64,000 bases of DNA from Algoriphagus boseongensis (GCF_004362805.1 NZ_SNYF01000008.1:124001-188000), one strand, 5' to 3'; positions 35,101-44,243 are shown, numbered from the stretch's first letter. The notes: generated by a model not told the origin, from the letters alone. Numbers and translations: made by a program.

Positions 35101-37262
35101 CGCTGCTCAAATCACAAGAGACCACTGGTGAAATCTATATAAAGGGGGTAGAGGTAGGGGATTATGTTTTTGCTGCCTATGGGGCCGAAGTGTACTGCTT
35201 TATGCAGTTCTTCGCAGGTACGCCCTTACCCCAATTTTATGAGGAAGTGGAGACGTATGATCATGCGGTACTCAATATTATTCACCAAAGAAATACTGCT
35301 TTAGATGTGTCATCTATCAGGCAGATGATGGCGCACCTACAGGATCCCGACTTTCGTTCTGGCTCAATTCAAGGTAAATATTACGATTACGAAAAAACAT
35401 TTGATTACCAAAAAAGCACAAATGCGCTAAATGGGATTTTTAAATCCTCGGTATATCAAATGATCATGTATTTTCTATTTGAGCGATATGAACGGGCTGC
35501 TGTGATAGCCAGAAGAGCAGATTTTTATAGGGATGCTGGGATAGCCCTGTTTCATATTGGGGCTTTTTATTTTTACAAGGCTTTGATCATTTTAGCCTTA
35601 CTTCCAAAACTCTCGGGAAGAAAAAAACTAAAGGCAGAGGCAGAACTCAAACTATGCATTCAAAAGATCAAATGGTATAAAAAGAATGCCCCATTCTCAT
35701 ACGATAGCAAGTATAATTTGATCCTTGCGGAGATTAATCGAATTAGAGGAAATCATCATGCGGCTAGGGATTTCTATGAAAAATCAATTCAGGAAGCTAA
35801 AACAAACGGGCTGATGCATGAGAGTGCCTTGGCCTGTGAGCTCTATGCTGGGTATCTTAAATCCCTAGATTTGATGGAGTCTCATCGGTTTTTCCTTTCC
35901 AAAGCGATCACTACCTACAAAGCCTATGGTGCAAATTCAAAGGCAAATTTCCTAAGTGAAAAGTATCAGGAATTCGCGCAAACGCATTTCTCTCCGACCA
36001 GTAACTCAATATCTTCGACAAAAGGAACCTCCCTATCACATTTTAATCTCAACATGACTACCATTTACAAAGCCTCCCAGGTGATATCTGGAGAGATTGT
36101 ACTGAATGAATTGTTGAGAAAAATGATGGAGCTGCTATTGGAAAATGCAGGAGCAAATAAAGGATGGTTTTTGATCAAGGAAAAAGGGGAATGGTGGATT
36201 CGTGCTTCAAATGATCTCTCAAAAAAAGAAGGAAATAGTACGGATTTAATCGAATTGGCAAGTTTGCCTAGAGACCAACACCCACTTTCCCTGAAGATTG
36301 TCCAATATGTGGAGCGTACCCAAAAGCCCATGGTGTTGGGAGATGCATCCTCTTTGGGGAAATTTGTTTACAATGAGGATGTTATGCGCTTGGGTAGCAA
36401 GTCGATTTTTTGTACTCCTATCATCAACCAAGGGAAAATTTTGGGGACCATTTACTTGGTAAATGATCTAATTACCAATGCATTTACGGAGGAAAATGTG
36501 GAGTTGCTCAATTTACTTTCTTCTCAGTTGTCCATTTCTCTCCAAAATGCCTTGCTTTATGATAGTCTGGAATCACAGGTAAAGGAGCGGACATATGACC
36601 TAATGAAAGAAAGAGATCTTTCGGAAACCTTGCTAAAAAATATTCTTCCTTCCAAAGTAGCTGAAGAACTCAAAACTCGTGGCGTAGTAGAGCCAAAGCA
36701 TTTCCCAAAAGTAACTGTTCTGTTTACGGATTTTAAAGATTTTACAGAGCTTACAAAACACATCAGTCCTAAAAAATTGGTTGAAGAGTTGGATTATGTG
36801 TTTAGTAAATTTGATGAAATAAGTCTTAAGCATGGGATAGAGAAAATCAAAACTATTGGAGATTCCTATATGGCAGCTGGAGGAGTACCTCTTCCGGGAA
36901 TAAATGACGAAATCCGAGTAATTGAGGCGGCCTTGGAAATGACAGAATTTTTAGATTCCGTAAAAAAACAACGATTGGAGCAAGGAAGTGATTTTTATTT
37001 TCAAGCTAGGATAGGAATTCATACAGGGCCAGTAGTAGCAGGAGTAGTGGGTAAAAATAAGTTTGTCTACGATATCTGGGGAGCAACAGTAAATTTGGCG
37101 TCCCGAATTGAATCCTCGGGGCTTCCCGGAAAAGTGAATATTTCAGGAGATACCTATGAGTTGGTAAAAGATAAGTTTACCTGTGCTCACCGTGGCCAGA
37201 TTGATGTAAAAAGTTACAAGCAGGTAGATATGTATTTTGTCGATGGAAGAAAATTAACCTAA
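32139..37262 (+). CDS. Ser/Thr kinase - AAA ATPase - TPR - GAF - adenylate cyclase fusion
   Basis: 1707 residues, no membrane helix. Order: protein kinase (about 10-270) with catalytic HKDIKPSN (His122-Asp124), DLG in place of DFG, and the GTLDFISPEQTGR activation segment; AAA ATPase with Walker A GTSGSGKT (326-333) and Walker B VLLIDDLQWAD; a helical repeat region (about 700-1280); a GAF domain (about 1320-1480); a coiled coil; and a class III cyclase (about 1510-1700). Cyclase residues are metal Asp1531 and Asp1575, with Lys1571 and Asp1645 as base-selecting pair (adenylate type), plus Asn1652 and Arg1656. It resembles trifunctional kinase/ATPase/histidine kinases with the histidine kinase replaced by a cyclase. 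It should make cAMP under control of the other domains. Confidence 0.88.
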   Translation: MVRLPNSTFKENKNYLFFRDFDVEANCEVIYKIPNEANGSLEELERLKNELDISVSIHSPRIVRAIRIDRAGEKQVLVRTFINGEDLQEKTFEFFKDFSQIIRLSIQIAEALKDLHDSGVFHKDIKPSNIIFNEKTGLATLIDLGIGQKIGEVQKFPEREDLDGTLDFISPEQTGRVNRQVDFRTDFYSAGITLFYLASGKLPYSGEESLSLIHQHIAAEIPFLHIHFPHVPVLYSRIVAKLMAKNPDDRYQSASGLLFDLFKCEELFGIELPPIDEATYKLGQFDVSTELKIPEKLYGREKEIQILERTFDRFHDFVQPLILIQGTSGSGKTALALRLKEIAFRHGSFFLEGKYDHLQKSIPYSAIINALQAHVENLLLEENERVEFWTKRIQKALGRSGKVITDILPNLELLIGQQEEIPVLSGTESQNRFNNVMVKFIRSLGTEDHPTVLLIDDLQWADLGSITILQILLQESSNSEILIVGTYRDNEVHEAHPLTIMLRSLANSGLNPVEIVLGDLELESVIELCQDSFGKDSPGVEELASIIYQKTNGNAFFTRQLLKGLYEEGTISINPKTRHWRWDIQKIIQTESSQNVVDYMTAKLSRLTSEGASVLKYAACLGNSFDRTVLENISSMSLDLFDKGMDEVLINGLLIRMVGLKEKSNNYLFAHDRIQQAAYSGLSEEEKSKIHLKIGRYLLAEQEDEERVEWKFDIVDHLNNGRDSIAEESEKRLLIQMNIQAAEMAKNSAAYDFGLKYAKIGLSLLPSNHWESDYDRALALYNEIAENAFLKTDFVEAHQYIDEILNHVHSLLETETAYKIRVLAYHAQNQLLKSIYSGLEFLEKLGIDLPKNPGKPTIIKSFLEARWVLRNETIESLYHKPLMSDPEKLAAIRMLTYLNGPTYVGLPNMNPILIFEQVKLSVRYGNTPASSSGYGGYGLVLCGLTGEMQLGAKFAQLARDIVEKYDAREEFPKAHLITNVFVRHWTMPLLKSQETTGEIYIKGVEVGDYVFAAYGAEVYCFMQFFAGTPLPQFYEEVETYDHAVLNIIHQRNTALDVSSIRQMMAHLQDPDFRSGSIQGKYYDYEKTFDYQKSTNALNGIFKSSVYQMIMYFLFERYERAAVIARRADFYRDAGIALFHIGAFYFYKALIILALLPKLSGRKKLKAEAELKLCIQKIKWYKKNAPFSYDSKYNLILAEINRIRGNHHAARDFYEKSIQEAKTNGLMHESALACELYAGYLKSLDLMESHRFFLSKAITTYKAYGANSKANFLSEKYQEFAQTHFSPTSNSISSTKGTSLSHFNLNMTTIYKASQVISGEIVLNELLRKMMELLLENAGANKGWFLIKEKGEWWIRASNDLSKKEGNSTDLIELASLPRDQHPLSLKIVQYVERTQKPMVLGDASSLGKFVYNEDVMRLGSKSIFCTPIINQGKILGTIYLVNDLITNAFTEENVELLNLLSSQLSISLQNALLYDSLESQVKERTYDLMKERDLSETLLKNILPSKVAEELKTRGVVEPKHFPKVTVLFTDFKDFTELTKHISPKKLVEELDYVFSKFDEISLKHGIEKIKTIGDSYMAAGGVPLPGINDEIRVIEAALEMTEFLDSVKKQRLEQGSDFYFQARIGIHTGPVVAGVVGKNKFVYDIWGATVNLASRIESSGLPGKVNISGDTYELVKDKFTCAHRGQIDVKSYKQVDMYFVDGRKLT

Positions 37263-37442
37263 CCCTTCTCAAATTGAGCATACTTTAGAATCGATTTTTT
37301 AACCGATCGCTACCTAACAATAAGGAAATATCCACTCCTAGTTTTAATGAAGTAACAATTGATTACATCAAGTTATAAGGGGTGAATTGCAGGTTTTTGG
37401 AATGGAGTTTAGTACATTGATAGTTACCAAACTCTTTTTATC

Positions 37443-38876
37443 ATGCGAAAATCCATTCTTATCCTCTTTAGCTTTTTTCTAATTTCTTCACTTTCAGCCC
37501 AGCAAAAACGAGCGCGTGATCTGGGGATTCCTTTTAGAGGGACTCCCGGTACTTACAATGCAATCACCGATGTTAAAGGCATAGAGGTAGGGCATAGCAC
37601 CATTATCAAGGGTAAGGGAGCCCTGAAAATTGGAGAAGGTCCAGCCCGCACTGGTGTGATTGCAGTATTTCCCAGAGGTAAAAAGTTCAGTCCGGTTTAT
37701 GCCAATTGGTACAGCCTAAATGGGAATGGAGAAATGACCGGAACTACCTGGTTAACTGAATCCGGATTTTTGGAAACACCCATCATGATCACCAATACCA
37801 ATAGTGTTGGGGTAGTTCGGGATGCAGTCTTAAAATGGTATGTCGATACCAATTGGTACGGGGATGAAAAATTCTGGTATACCTATCCTGTCGTGGCAGA
37901 AACCTACGACGGAGAATTGAATGATATTTATGGCTTTCATGTGAAAGAAGAAAATGTCCGTGAAGCTATTGAAGATGCTAAGCCAGGTCCTGTAAAGGAA
38001 GGAAATGTAGGTGGAGGAACAGGTATGAGAACTCTAGGTTTCAAAAGTGGGATTGGTTCCTCATCAAGAATGGTCCACGTTGGAGAAAATAGGTATACCC
38101 TTGGGGTTTTGGTTCAATCGAATTTTGGAACTGCTTCCCATCTGACCCTAGCTGGAGTGCCGATTGGATTGGATCTGATGCATCTTCCACACAATGAATT
38201 TTATGGGGATCCAAACACGGAAGGCGAAGGACGGGACGGATCGATCATTGTAATTGTCGCGACTGATGCTCCTCTTTTACCACATCAACTCAAGCGAATC
38301 GCCCAAAGGATTCCTTTAGGTATCAACCGAACCGGAGGATATGGGACTAATGGATCCGGGGATATTTTTATCGCTTTTTCCACAGCAAATGAAGGAGCTT
38401 TCAACCGAGAGGAAAATGTGCAAGTTGAGACGGTTTCTAATGACATCATCACCCCACTGTTCATAGCTACAACCCATGCAGTAGAAGAGGCTATCATCAA
38501 TTCCATGGTAGCTGCAGAGACTCTGGATGGTATCCATGGCAATGTCATCTTCGAATTACCTGAGCAGGAGGTGGAGAAAGTCATGAAAAAATATAACCGC
38601 TGGTTAAGTCCTGAGGTAAGAGATCCAAGGAATTGGATTCAATACACGGGTATCTATGGAGAGGCTGAAGAGGTTGAAATTACCCTAGAAGAAAACCGAT
38701 TCAAGTTTTCCATGAAAGATGGAGACAATTCGAGGCATTCCTATGCTACGCCAATCGCTGAGGATACCTTCGAAGTAGATTATTTTCCGATTTTGCTCAA
38801 GTTTAAAAGGGAAAGTGGCAAGGTCATATCCATAGAATTGAATGCGAATGGAGTGGAGGAGCTAAGGAAAAATTGA
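37443..38876 (+). CDS. P1 family (DmpA/BapA-type) self-processing aminopeptidase
   Basis: 477 residues with a signal peptide (LSAQ). The N-terminal nucleophile fold shows GNVGGGTGM and a predicted self-cleavage site between Gly266 and Ser267 in GRDGSIIVIVATDAP; Ser267 would become the new N-terminal nucleophile. Family enzymes cleave D-amino-acid amides or beta-peptides. The last about 90 residues after WIQYTG are a beta-rich extension, longer than the usual family length of about 370. It is periplasmic. It follows the kinase gene by 180 bases and ends at a terminator, so it probably has its own promoter. Confidence 0.88.
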   Translation: MRKSILILFSFFLISSLSAQQKRARDLGIPFRGTPGTYNAITDVKGIEVGHSTIIKGKGALKIGEGPARTGVIAVFPRGKKFSPVYANWYSLNGNGEMTGTTWLTESGFLETPIMITNTNSVGVVRDAVLKWYVDTNWYGDEKFWYTYPVVAETYDGELNDIYGFHVKEENVREAIEDAKPGPVKEGNVGGGTGMRTLGFKSGIGSSSRMVHVGENRYTLGVLVQSNFGTASHLTLAGVPIGLDLMHLPHNEFYGDPNTEGEGRDGSIIVIVATDAPLLPHQLKRIAQRIPLGINRTGGYGTNGSGDIFIAFSTANEGAFNREENVQVETVSNDIITPLFIATTHAVEEAIINSMVAAETLDGIHGNVIFELPEQEVEKVMKKYNRWLSPEVRDPRNWIQYTGIYGEAEEVEITLEENRFKFSMKDGDNSRHSYATPIAEDTFEVDYFPILLKFKRESGKVISIELNANGVEELRKN

Positions 38877-38923
38877 TTGTTTTTTTAAGATTGCCAATTT
38901 CCATACAAAAGCATTTTAGAAAT

Positions 38924-38953
38924 AAGGAAGCTTAGAAAAATCTGAGCTTCCTT
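38924..38953 (+). terminator. Rho-independent terminator
   Basis: A 9-bp perfect stem (38924-38932 with 38945-38953), extendable to 11 bp with a wobble pair, is followed by a C/T-rich tract. It ends the P1 peptidase transcript. Confidence 0.78.
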
Positions 38954-39058
38954 CTTTTTGCAATCCAAGTTTCAGAGTTTCCTTTCTTTTTTTAAGTGAC
39001 TGGATAGCCCTTGCAAATAGAAAAGTATGCTAAGATCTAAACTGTTATTTTTTACCTC

Positions 39059-40045
39059 TTAGATATTAATTATTCGCTCAATCACCCAAAATACTGCAAT
39101 AGATCCTATACCATAAGGAATGACCTTTTTCTGCCATGGCTTGACTTGAACATGTCCTTGGATCAATTTCCAGAGACCAATAATTACTCCGACAAATAAG
39201 AGTTGGCCTAATTCTACTCCAAAATTGAAAGTGGCTAGTGCGACTGGGATTTCATTGGAGGGCAAGCCGATTTCTGACAAGGCTCCAGCAAATCCAAATC
39301 CATGCAACAAACCAAAAATAAAGGCTACCAGCCATGGTTTTTCACTAGTGAGCGTAGGTTTTCCACCTTGAAACTTCAAAACTTCCAGAGCCAAAAAGAC
39401 GATACTCAAAGCAATCACCGTTTCCACTGGTGCTCCAGGAAGGGCTGTATACCCTAAAGCGGAAATACTCAAAGTAATGCTGTGAGAAAGCGTAAAGGCA
39501 GTGATGGTTTTGATCAGTTTTTTCCAGGCTGAGGAAATCATGATTAAGGCCAAAACAAAAAGTAAGTGATCGTAACCAAGCAGGATATGCTCGATTCCAA
39601 AAATCAGATAAGTCTTGGCAACTTGAAGTTTGCTGGATTTTTCGGGAATCCAAACAGCATTAGAGGTGGGCTGAAGAAGAAATGTATAATGTCTGCCATC
39701 TAAAAACCGAATGTCCACTAAGGCATCAATTCCTGTTTCTTTGAGGTTTTCAATGCTCAATTCAGAGTTTTCTAAGCTACTTTCTCCCTGTAGTTCATAA
39801 GAATAAAGCATAAATGCTTCCAAAAGCCTGGGTTCCTGAGTTTGATTTAGGGTAAAGTTGGATTCAAACTTGGGTTGGATATCCAAAACCTTGTCCACCG
39901 TTCGTGGAACTTTCCAAAAGACGCCAAACTTCCCAGGGGATTTTTCCTGAATCTGGAGAAAGGCAGGGCGAATTTCATGCCCCCATGCCAATTGGCTGGC
40001 AATCATACATAAGAACACTATCCCCAAAATAAATGAAGATCTCAT
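39059..40045 (-). CDS. HupE/UreJ family membrane protein
   Basis: 328 residues. A signal peptide and a periplasmic domain (about 23-150, starting HEIRPAFLQIQ) precede six membrane helices opening with GIEHILLGYDHLLFVLAL, the HupE/UreJ signature rich in His and Asp, and HGFGFAGAL further on. HupE and UreJ move nickel in hydrogenase and urease clusters, but no such enzymes are here, so another metal or role is likely. Its ATG overlaps the parvulin stop by four bases. It is the last gene of a three-gene operon with DUF3604 and parvulin. Confidence 0.86.
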   Translation of the reverse strand: MRSSFILGIVFLCMIASQLAWGHEIRPAFLQIQEKSPGKFGVFWKVPRTVDKVLDIQPKFESNFTLNQTQEPRLLEAFMLYSYELQGESSLENSELSIENLKETGIDALVDIRFLDGRHYTFLLQPTSNAVWIPEKSSKLQVAKTYLIFGIEHILLGYDHLLFVLALIMISSAWKKLIKTITAFTLSHSITLSISALGYTALPGAPVETVIALSIVFLALEVLKFQGGKPTLTSEKPWLVAFIFGLLHGFGFAGALSEIGLPSNEIPVALATFNFGVELGQLLFVGVIIGLWKLIQGHVQVKPWQKKVIPYGIGSIAVFWVIERIINI

Positions 40046-40890
40046 GAGGCCAATCGGTTGATGATTTCTTGGGGGATTGACTTGGTGGTTATTTTGATCT
40101 CGTACTTTTTAAGCAATTCCTGATAAACCTTTTCTTGGGTTTCTAATTCAGTACGAAATTCAAATTCCTTTTGGATCAAGGCTTTCACTTCTTCAAATTC
40201 GGCTATTCTTTCAGGATTTTTTTTGGAGATAAAAACCAGATGATTTCCAAAGCCTGAAGAAATAGGCCCAACCCATTGGTTTAGGGGAAGGCTTTCTATT
40301 GATTTTGCAAAATCTCCTCCGAAGGCATTATCGATTTCATTTAAGAAAGCATTTTCCCAACTGTTAGAAATTGATAATCTGTTTACCAATTGCCCGGGGA
40401 AAGCAGTTTTCTCATTGAAGTTTTTCAGGCTTGCATGCAATTGGGAAGTTTCATTTTCTAAAAACAAAACCTGACGAAAGGAGAAAGAAGGCTCCAAGGA
40501 AAAGAGCTTTTTGTTTTCATTATAAAAAGCTCTTAACTCGTCTTCTGTCGCAGGAGCGATCATTGCACTCAAGTCATTAGATACTGCCTCCATCTTTTGG
40601 GCAAGTCGGCGTTTGATGATCAGATCATTATGATCCAAATTCATTTCCAATGCCTCTTTGTAAAAGACCTCCTGTCTCAAGTATTGGTCTAAAAAAGCTT
40701 CAATTTCATCGGTGTTGGGCTCACGATTCCATTGTTTTTTCCATGTACTCAGGAGGTAATCATACTCTTCTTGATCGATTAAAATTACGTTGTCACTTTC
40801 TTCTGCCTTATTTTTCCAAGAACTATACGCGAATATCAAACAACCCAAAATCAAAAAATGGATTAAGGGTTCTTTTAGTAATTTCTTCAT
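40042..40890 (-). CDS. Parvulin-type peptidyl-prolyl isomerase
   Basis: About 282 residues anchored by one N-terminal membrane helix (HFLILGCLIFAYSSW). A SurA-like helical region and a PpiC-like rotamase domain (about 110-225) follow; FSFRQVLFL and GNHLVFIS are the strand motifs. It assists folding of exported proteins, probably the HupE or DUF3604 partners. The ATG at 40890 begins at the membrane helix; an upstream in-frame ATG at 40944 adds 18 polar residues within the previous gene and is less likely. The gap to the DUF3604 stop is four bases. Confidence 0.85.
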   Translation of the reverse strand: MKKLLKEPLIHFLILGCLIFAYSSWKNKAEESDNVILIDQEEYDYLLSTWKKQWNREPNTDEIEAFLDQYLRQEVFYKEALEMNLDHNDLIIKRRLAQKMEAVSNDLSAMIAPATEDELRAFYNENKKLFSLEPSFSFRQVLFLENETSQLHASLKNFNEKTAFPGQLVNRLSISNSWENAFLNEIDNAFGGDFAKSIESLPLNQWVGPISSGFGNHLVFISKKNPERIAEFEEVKALIQKEFEFRTELETQEKVYQELLKKYEIKITTKSIPQEIINRLAS

Positions 40891-40894
40891 AAAA

Positions 40895-42763
40895 TCATTT
40901 CGATTTGACAGTCGGTTCGTACCAGATTGGGGATGCCCAGGCACGTTCCACGATTTCTTTTTTGGTGTCTTCAGGGAATTTCAAGCCCGGATTTCTTATT
41001 TCATCGAATAGGTTCCATCGGCCTGTAGGGAGCTGTAAAATACGCACGTAATAGAAGGCTTGTTGGTCAGGATTAAACTGAGGATCTTTCCAAACTCCCA
41101 TCAATTCAGGAGCACCTTTAGTTTTGTCAAACTCACCAGTTTTTAAATTCACAGGAGCATCAATAGGGGTAACTGAACCATCAGGAAGAAGTCGATTGTC
41201 AGAGGCAACCACGTTGAAGATGGTGTCCCTGATTTCATTGTTTTCTACCCATCCTTTGATGATTTGAATTCTATCCAGACCCGGGCCAATTGGATCTTTT
41301 ATAGCCCAAACCAGAAATTCAGGAGCAGAATTTCCTGAATAGTTTCCGCCCATAGGAACTCCTTTTTCATATCCATCTTTTACCAAGGCCTCATAAGATT
41401 CATAGGAACTTTTAAATCCTTGTCCTGCAAAAACTCTCACCTTAATTCTAGGACCAGAAGTAGCGTAGGTCTCTTTGGCATGCATACCGTCCCAGATCGC
41501 CTCTCTCGTATTCGAAGTTGCCCATACCGCAGTCAAGCCTCCTGGATTGGCATCTCTGGCATATAGCTCCCCATCTAATTCATTCTTTACTCGATCCTCG
41601 GCTGTTTTGTCTACCAAGCCATGACTACCTACGGAATAATTATCTTCCTCCACATTACTAGGTGTACCATTGTGGCTATCGGTTCCGCCTACGAATCCAT
41701 ATTTGAATGGGTTGGTGCCAAACTCTTCCCGATATTTTAGACCTCTTCCAAGGCCCCAACGGATGAAATTCCTTTTTTCGAATACTCTTCCATTGTACTG
41801 CTGAATCGAAACAGCGTTTTCAAAGTCGGCAAATTCATCATTTGGCCAAAAGTCTGGAACTACCTCAGAGTTTCCTTTGATTTGCATCATTTCCACCAAA
41901 GGCTCCATGGCAGCCCGGGTTTCTACATATTCTTTGGTGATAGGCTTACCGCTCAGGGTTTCTTCTGCAAATAGATACCCCTTGCTTTCATTTGGATTGT
42001 GAGGCACCGCAAAAACTTTGATTCCTTTATCCTTTTGGATTTTCATCCAAGCCCAAAGTTGTTCTGGATCTGCACCTTCATTGGAAGAAAAAGGAACTTC
42101 GGGTAGATTGGTATCTCTAAAGAAAACATTTCTGTGAAGGTTGGCGGTATTGGGAGCAGAAGTCCATTCGTAGGCATGGATGGTGGTAAATTTGCCCGGC
42201 TTATAATTCTTTTCAGTTGCCTCAAAATTGTTTTTCCAGCTAGAAATAGCCGCTTGAGGACCCTGATAAAATGGAGGGTGTGGATCTCCACCACCCGCTA
42301 AAACGTCAAGTACATATTTTTTATACAGCCCAAGCGCTTCCTTCAAATCCTTCGCCTCTCGCATGGCCGTAGCCACAGGGTGGTCATATCCCGGAGTACC
42401 TTCATTCAATAAGGTGAATGTCTCTCCTAAAAACTCGGAATGGTCTGTTACCGCTGTCCAATCCAAAGGTCTTTTGATTTTGTGCATACTTCCATTGACC
42501 ATGATTTCTTCCCCTTGTGCAAATCGATAGGCATCATCCGGAGTCAGTCTGGTCCCGGCAATAAAGGCATCCATGGAAACTGCGGTATGCATATGCTGCT
42601 CCCCGAAAAAAGCCTCTTTCAAAGGGAAATAAGGAACCTCATAACTTGTCCCTTCATGTACATAAGTTTCTGTTGACTTAGTATCATCAGCTGAAGTTTT
42701 CTCAGATTTATTTCCAGTACAAGCTATTGCAAGACATAGAAGTAGGAGGATGTAATTTTTCAT
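40895..42763 (-). CDS. DUF3604 lipoprotein, PHP-like
   Basis: 622 residues with lipobox AIAC. Conserved metal-like motifs are HMHTAVSMDAF near 58, TDHSEF near 105, and GGTDSHNGTP near 360, resembling PHP phosphoesterase or amidohydrolase metal sites. DUF3604 has no proven reaction. The first gene of a tight operon with parvulin and HupE. The recurrent trio suggests a metal-dependent periplasmic enzyme with its own folding and metal-supply helpers; that is inference. Confidence 0.84.
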   Translation of the reverse strand: MKNYILLLLCLAIACTGNKSEKTSADDTKSTETYVHEGTSYEVPYFPLKEAFFGEQHMHTAVSMDAFIAGTRLTPDDAYRFAQGEEIMVNGSMHKIKRPLDWTAVTDHSEFLGETFTLLNEGTPGYDHPVATAMREAKDLKEALGLYKKYVLDVLAGGGDPHPPFYQGPQAAISSWKNNFEATEKNYKPGKFTTIHAYEWTSAPNTANLHRNVFFRDTNLPEVPFSSNEGADPEQLWAWMKIQKDKGIKVFAVPHNPNESKGYLFAEETLSGKPITKEYVETRAAMEPLVEMMQIKGNSEVVPDFWPNDEFADFENAVSIQQYNGRVFEKRNFIRWGLGRGLKYREEFGTNPFKYGFVGGTDSHNGTPSNVEEDNYSVGSHGLVDKTAEDRVKNELDGELYARDANPGGLTAVWATSNTREAIWDGMHAKETYATSGPRIKVRVFAGQGFKSSYESYEALVKDGYEKGVPMGGNYSGNSAPEFLVWAIKDPIGPGLDRIQIIKGWVENNEIRDTIFNVVASDNRLLPDGSVTPIDAPVNLKTGEFDKTKGAPELMGVWKDPQFNPDQQAFYYVRILQLPTGRWNLFDEIRNPGLKFPEDTKKEIVERAWASPIWYEPTVKSK

Positions 42764-42942
42764 TGATGCAAGAATAAAGTAGAGATAAAGAATTCAAAAA
42801 ATGTTTCTTGAAATACAATTAGAAATATAAAGGTTTAATAGTTGGGATTCAATAGCCTTCCACCGGAGTAATAAATTCCACCTAGTAAGAATTGATTTAT
42901 ACATAACCCTGAAAAGAATTGATGACCCAATGGATCCCCTTT

Positions 42943-44115
42943 TTAATCCTTTTTACCAAAGCTTTCCAGCTTTGTCCGGGCATGTTCATTTTCAGGGTTG
43001 AGCAGGAGAGACTTTTGGTAGTTTTCTAGTGCTTTCTCCTGATTCCCCAACAATTCATAGGCTTCTCCCAAGCTATCAAAGGCGTTATAGGATTTGGGGA
43101 AATTTTCAGTGTTTAGGATGAAAAACTCCAAGGCTTGGGATTTTTCTTCCTCATTTCTGCTTTGCAAAAGGGTATAGCCAATCCTATTTACCAAGTCCTC
43201 TGGTGGATTTATATCCCAAGAAAGGCGATTGGAAATGTTCTCGAAATGCCGATTGAGTTGATCTGTGGATTTGATATCTCGGTAGGAAATTCCATATCCT
43301 TCGAAAATGCTTGAAATCCCTTCATAAAATGCAATCACTGGGACAGACCCATGGTTTTCTTCTTCAAAATAATCCAGCTGAGCTCGCAATTCACCTTCAT
43401 ATTTGCTGTTTAGTGATTCGTAAAATCGCACATGCCGATCCCGATTTCTGATGTTTCGTTTGTCCCAATTGGCTGTCGCGATGTAAAGGAATCTTTCAAA
43501 ACTTTGCGCAGGCATAGCTTCTAGCTTTTTGTCCATAGTTTCTTCATCCCAAGTTCCGAAACTAGGGTCCACAGCAATGAATGCCTGGAAAAGGGTATTT
43601 TCCTTCAAATACGCATGGGTAGCCAAAAGGCCACCTAAAGAATGTCCAAACAGAATCCGAAAAGGGTCTGTTCGATACTTTTGCTCTAATTCAGGAATGA
43701 GTTCACTTTCCAAGAAGCCCAAAAACTTATCTCCACCCCCAGAATTGTTTTCACGGACTGTAATGATTTTATCGGGAGTGAAGTCGCGCCTTCGATCTAC
43801 GTTTTGAATTCCCACTACGATCATCTCTGGAATTCGGTAATTTCCATTGGCACCCGAACTCATGTAGTTGACCATCCCGGTCACTGATCTGAAATGTGCA
43901 CTGCCATCCAAAAGAATCAATACGGGATATCGCTTATAGGAGGCTCCTTCTTCGTTATAGGAATCCGGGAGACTTATCCAGAATTCCCGATTTTCATTTA
44001 GAATATCGGAGTGAATTTGCTGCTTTGTTCCTATTACAATTTGCTCTTGAGCTTGGGATTTTACTTGGTAGAATTGAAAAAGAACTGGAACTAGAAAAAG
44101 GATTTTTTTAAGCAT
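42943..44115 (-). CDS. Exported alpha/beta hydrolase (esterase D/Fes-like) with C-terminal TPRs
   Basis: 390 residues with a signal peptide (KSQAQ). The esterase domain has YPVLILLDGSAHF, the nucleophile Ser in GHSLGGLLA, and a catalytic His candidate in ENHGSVP. About 95 C-terminal residues form two TPR units (SYNAFDSLGEAYELLGNQEKALENYQKS in part). Related enzymes cleave siderophore or other ester bonds; the substrate is unknown. It is a stand-alone periplasmic enzyme, 179 bases from the DUF3604 operon, with its own probable promoter. Confidence 0.85.
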   Translation of the reverse strand: MLKKILFLVPVLFQFYQVKSQAQEQIVIGTKQQIHSDILNENREFWISLPDSYNEEGASYKRYPVLILLDGSAHFRSVTGMVNYMSSGANGNYRIPEMIVVGIQNVDRRRDFTPDKIITVRENNSGGGDKFLGFLESELIPELEQKYRTDPFRILFGHSLGGLLATHAYLKENTLFQAFIAVDPSFGTWDEETMDKKLEAMPAQSFERFLYIATANWDKRNIRNRDRHVRFYESLNSKYEGELRAQLDYFEEENHGSVPVIAFYEGISSIFEGYGISYRDIKSTDQLNRHFENISNRLSWDINPPEDLVNRIGYTLLQSRNEEEKSQALEFFILNTENFPKSYNAFDSLGEAYELLGNQEKALENYQKSLLLNPENEHARTKLESFGKKD

Positions 44116-44243
44116 TTACTTGGTTTTTTTCTCACTTGGTAAGTCAAAATGGGTAATTAATCCCGTTTAAACCCGAGTTTTTTTTAAAAATCCAAGGAAA
44201 GTTGAGTTTTGGCTGGTTTCTGGTTTTTCACTTTTGATAAATT

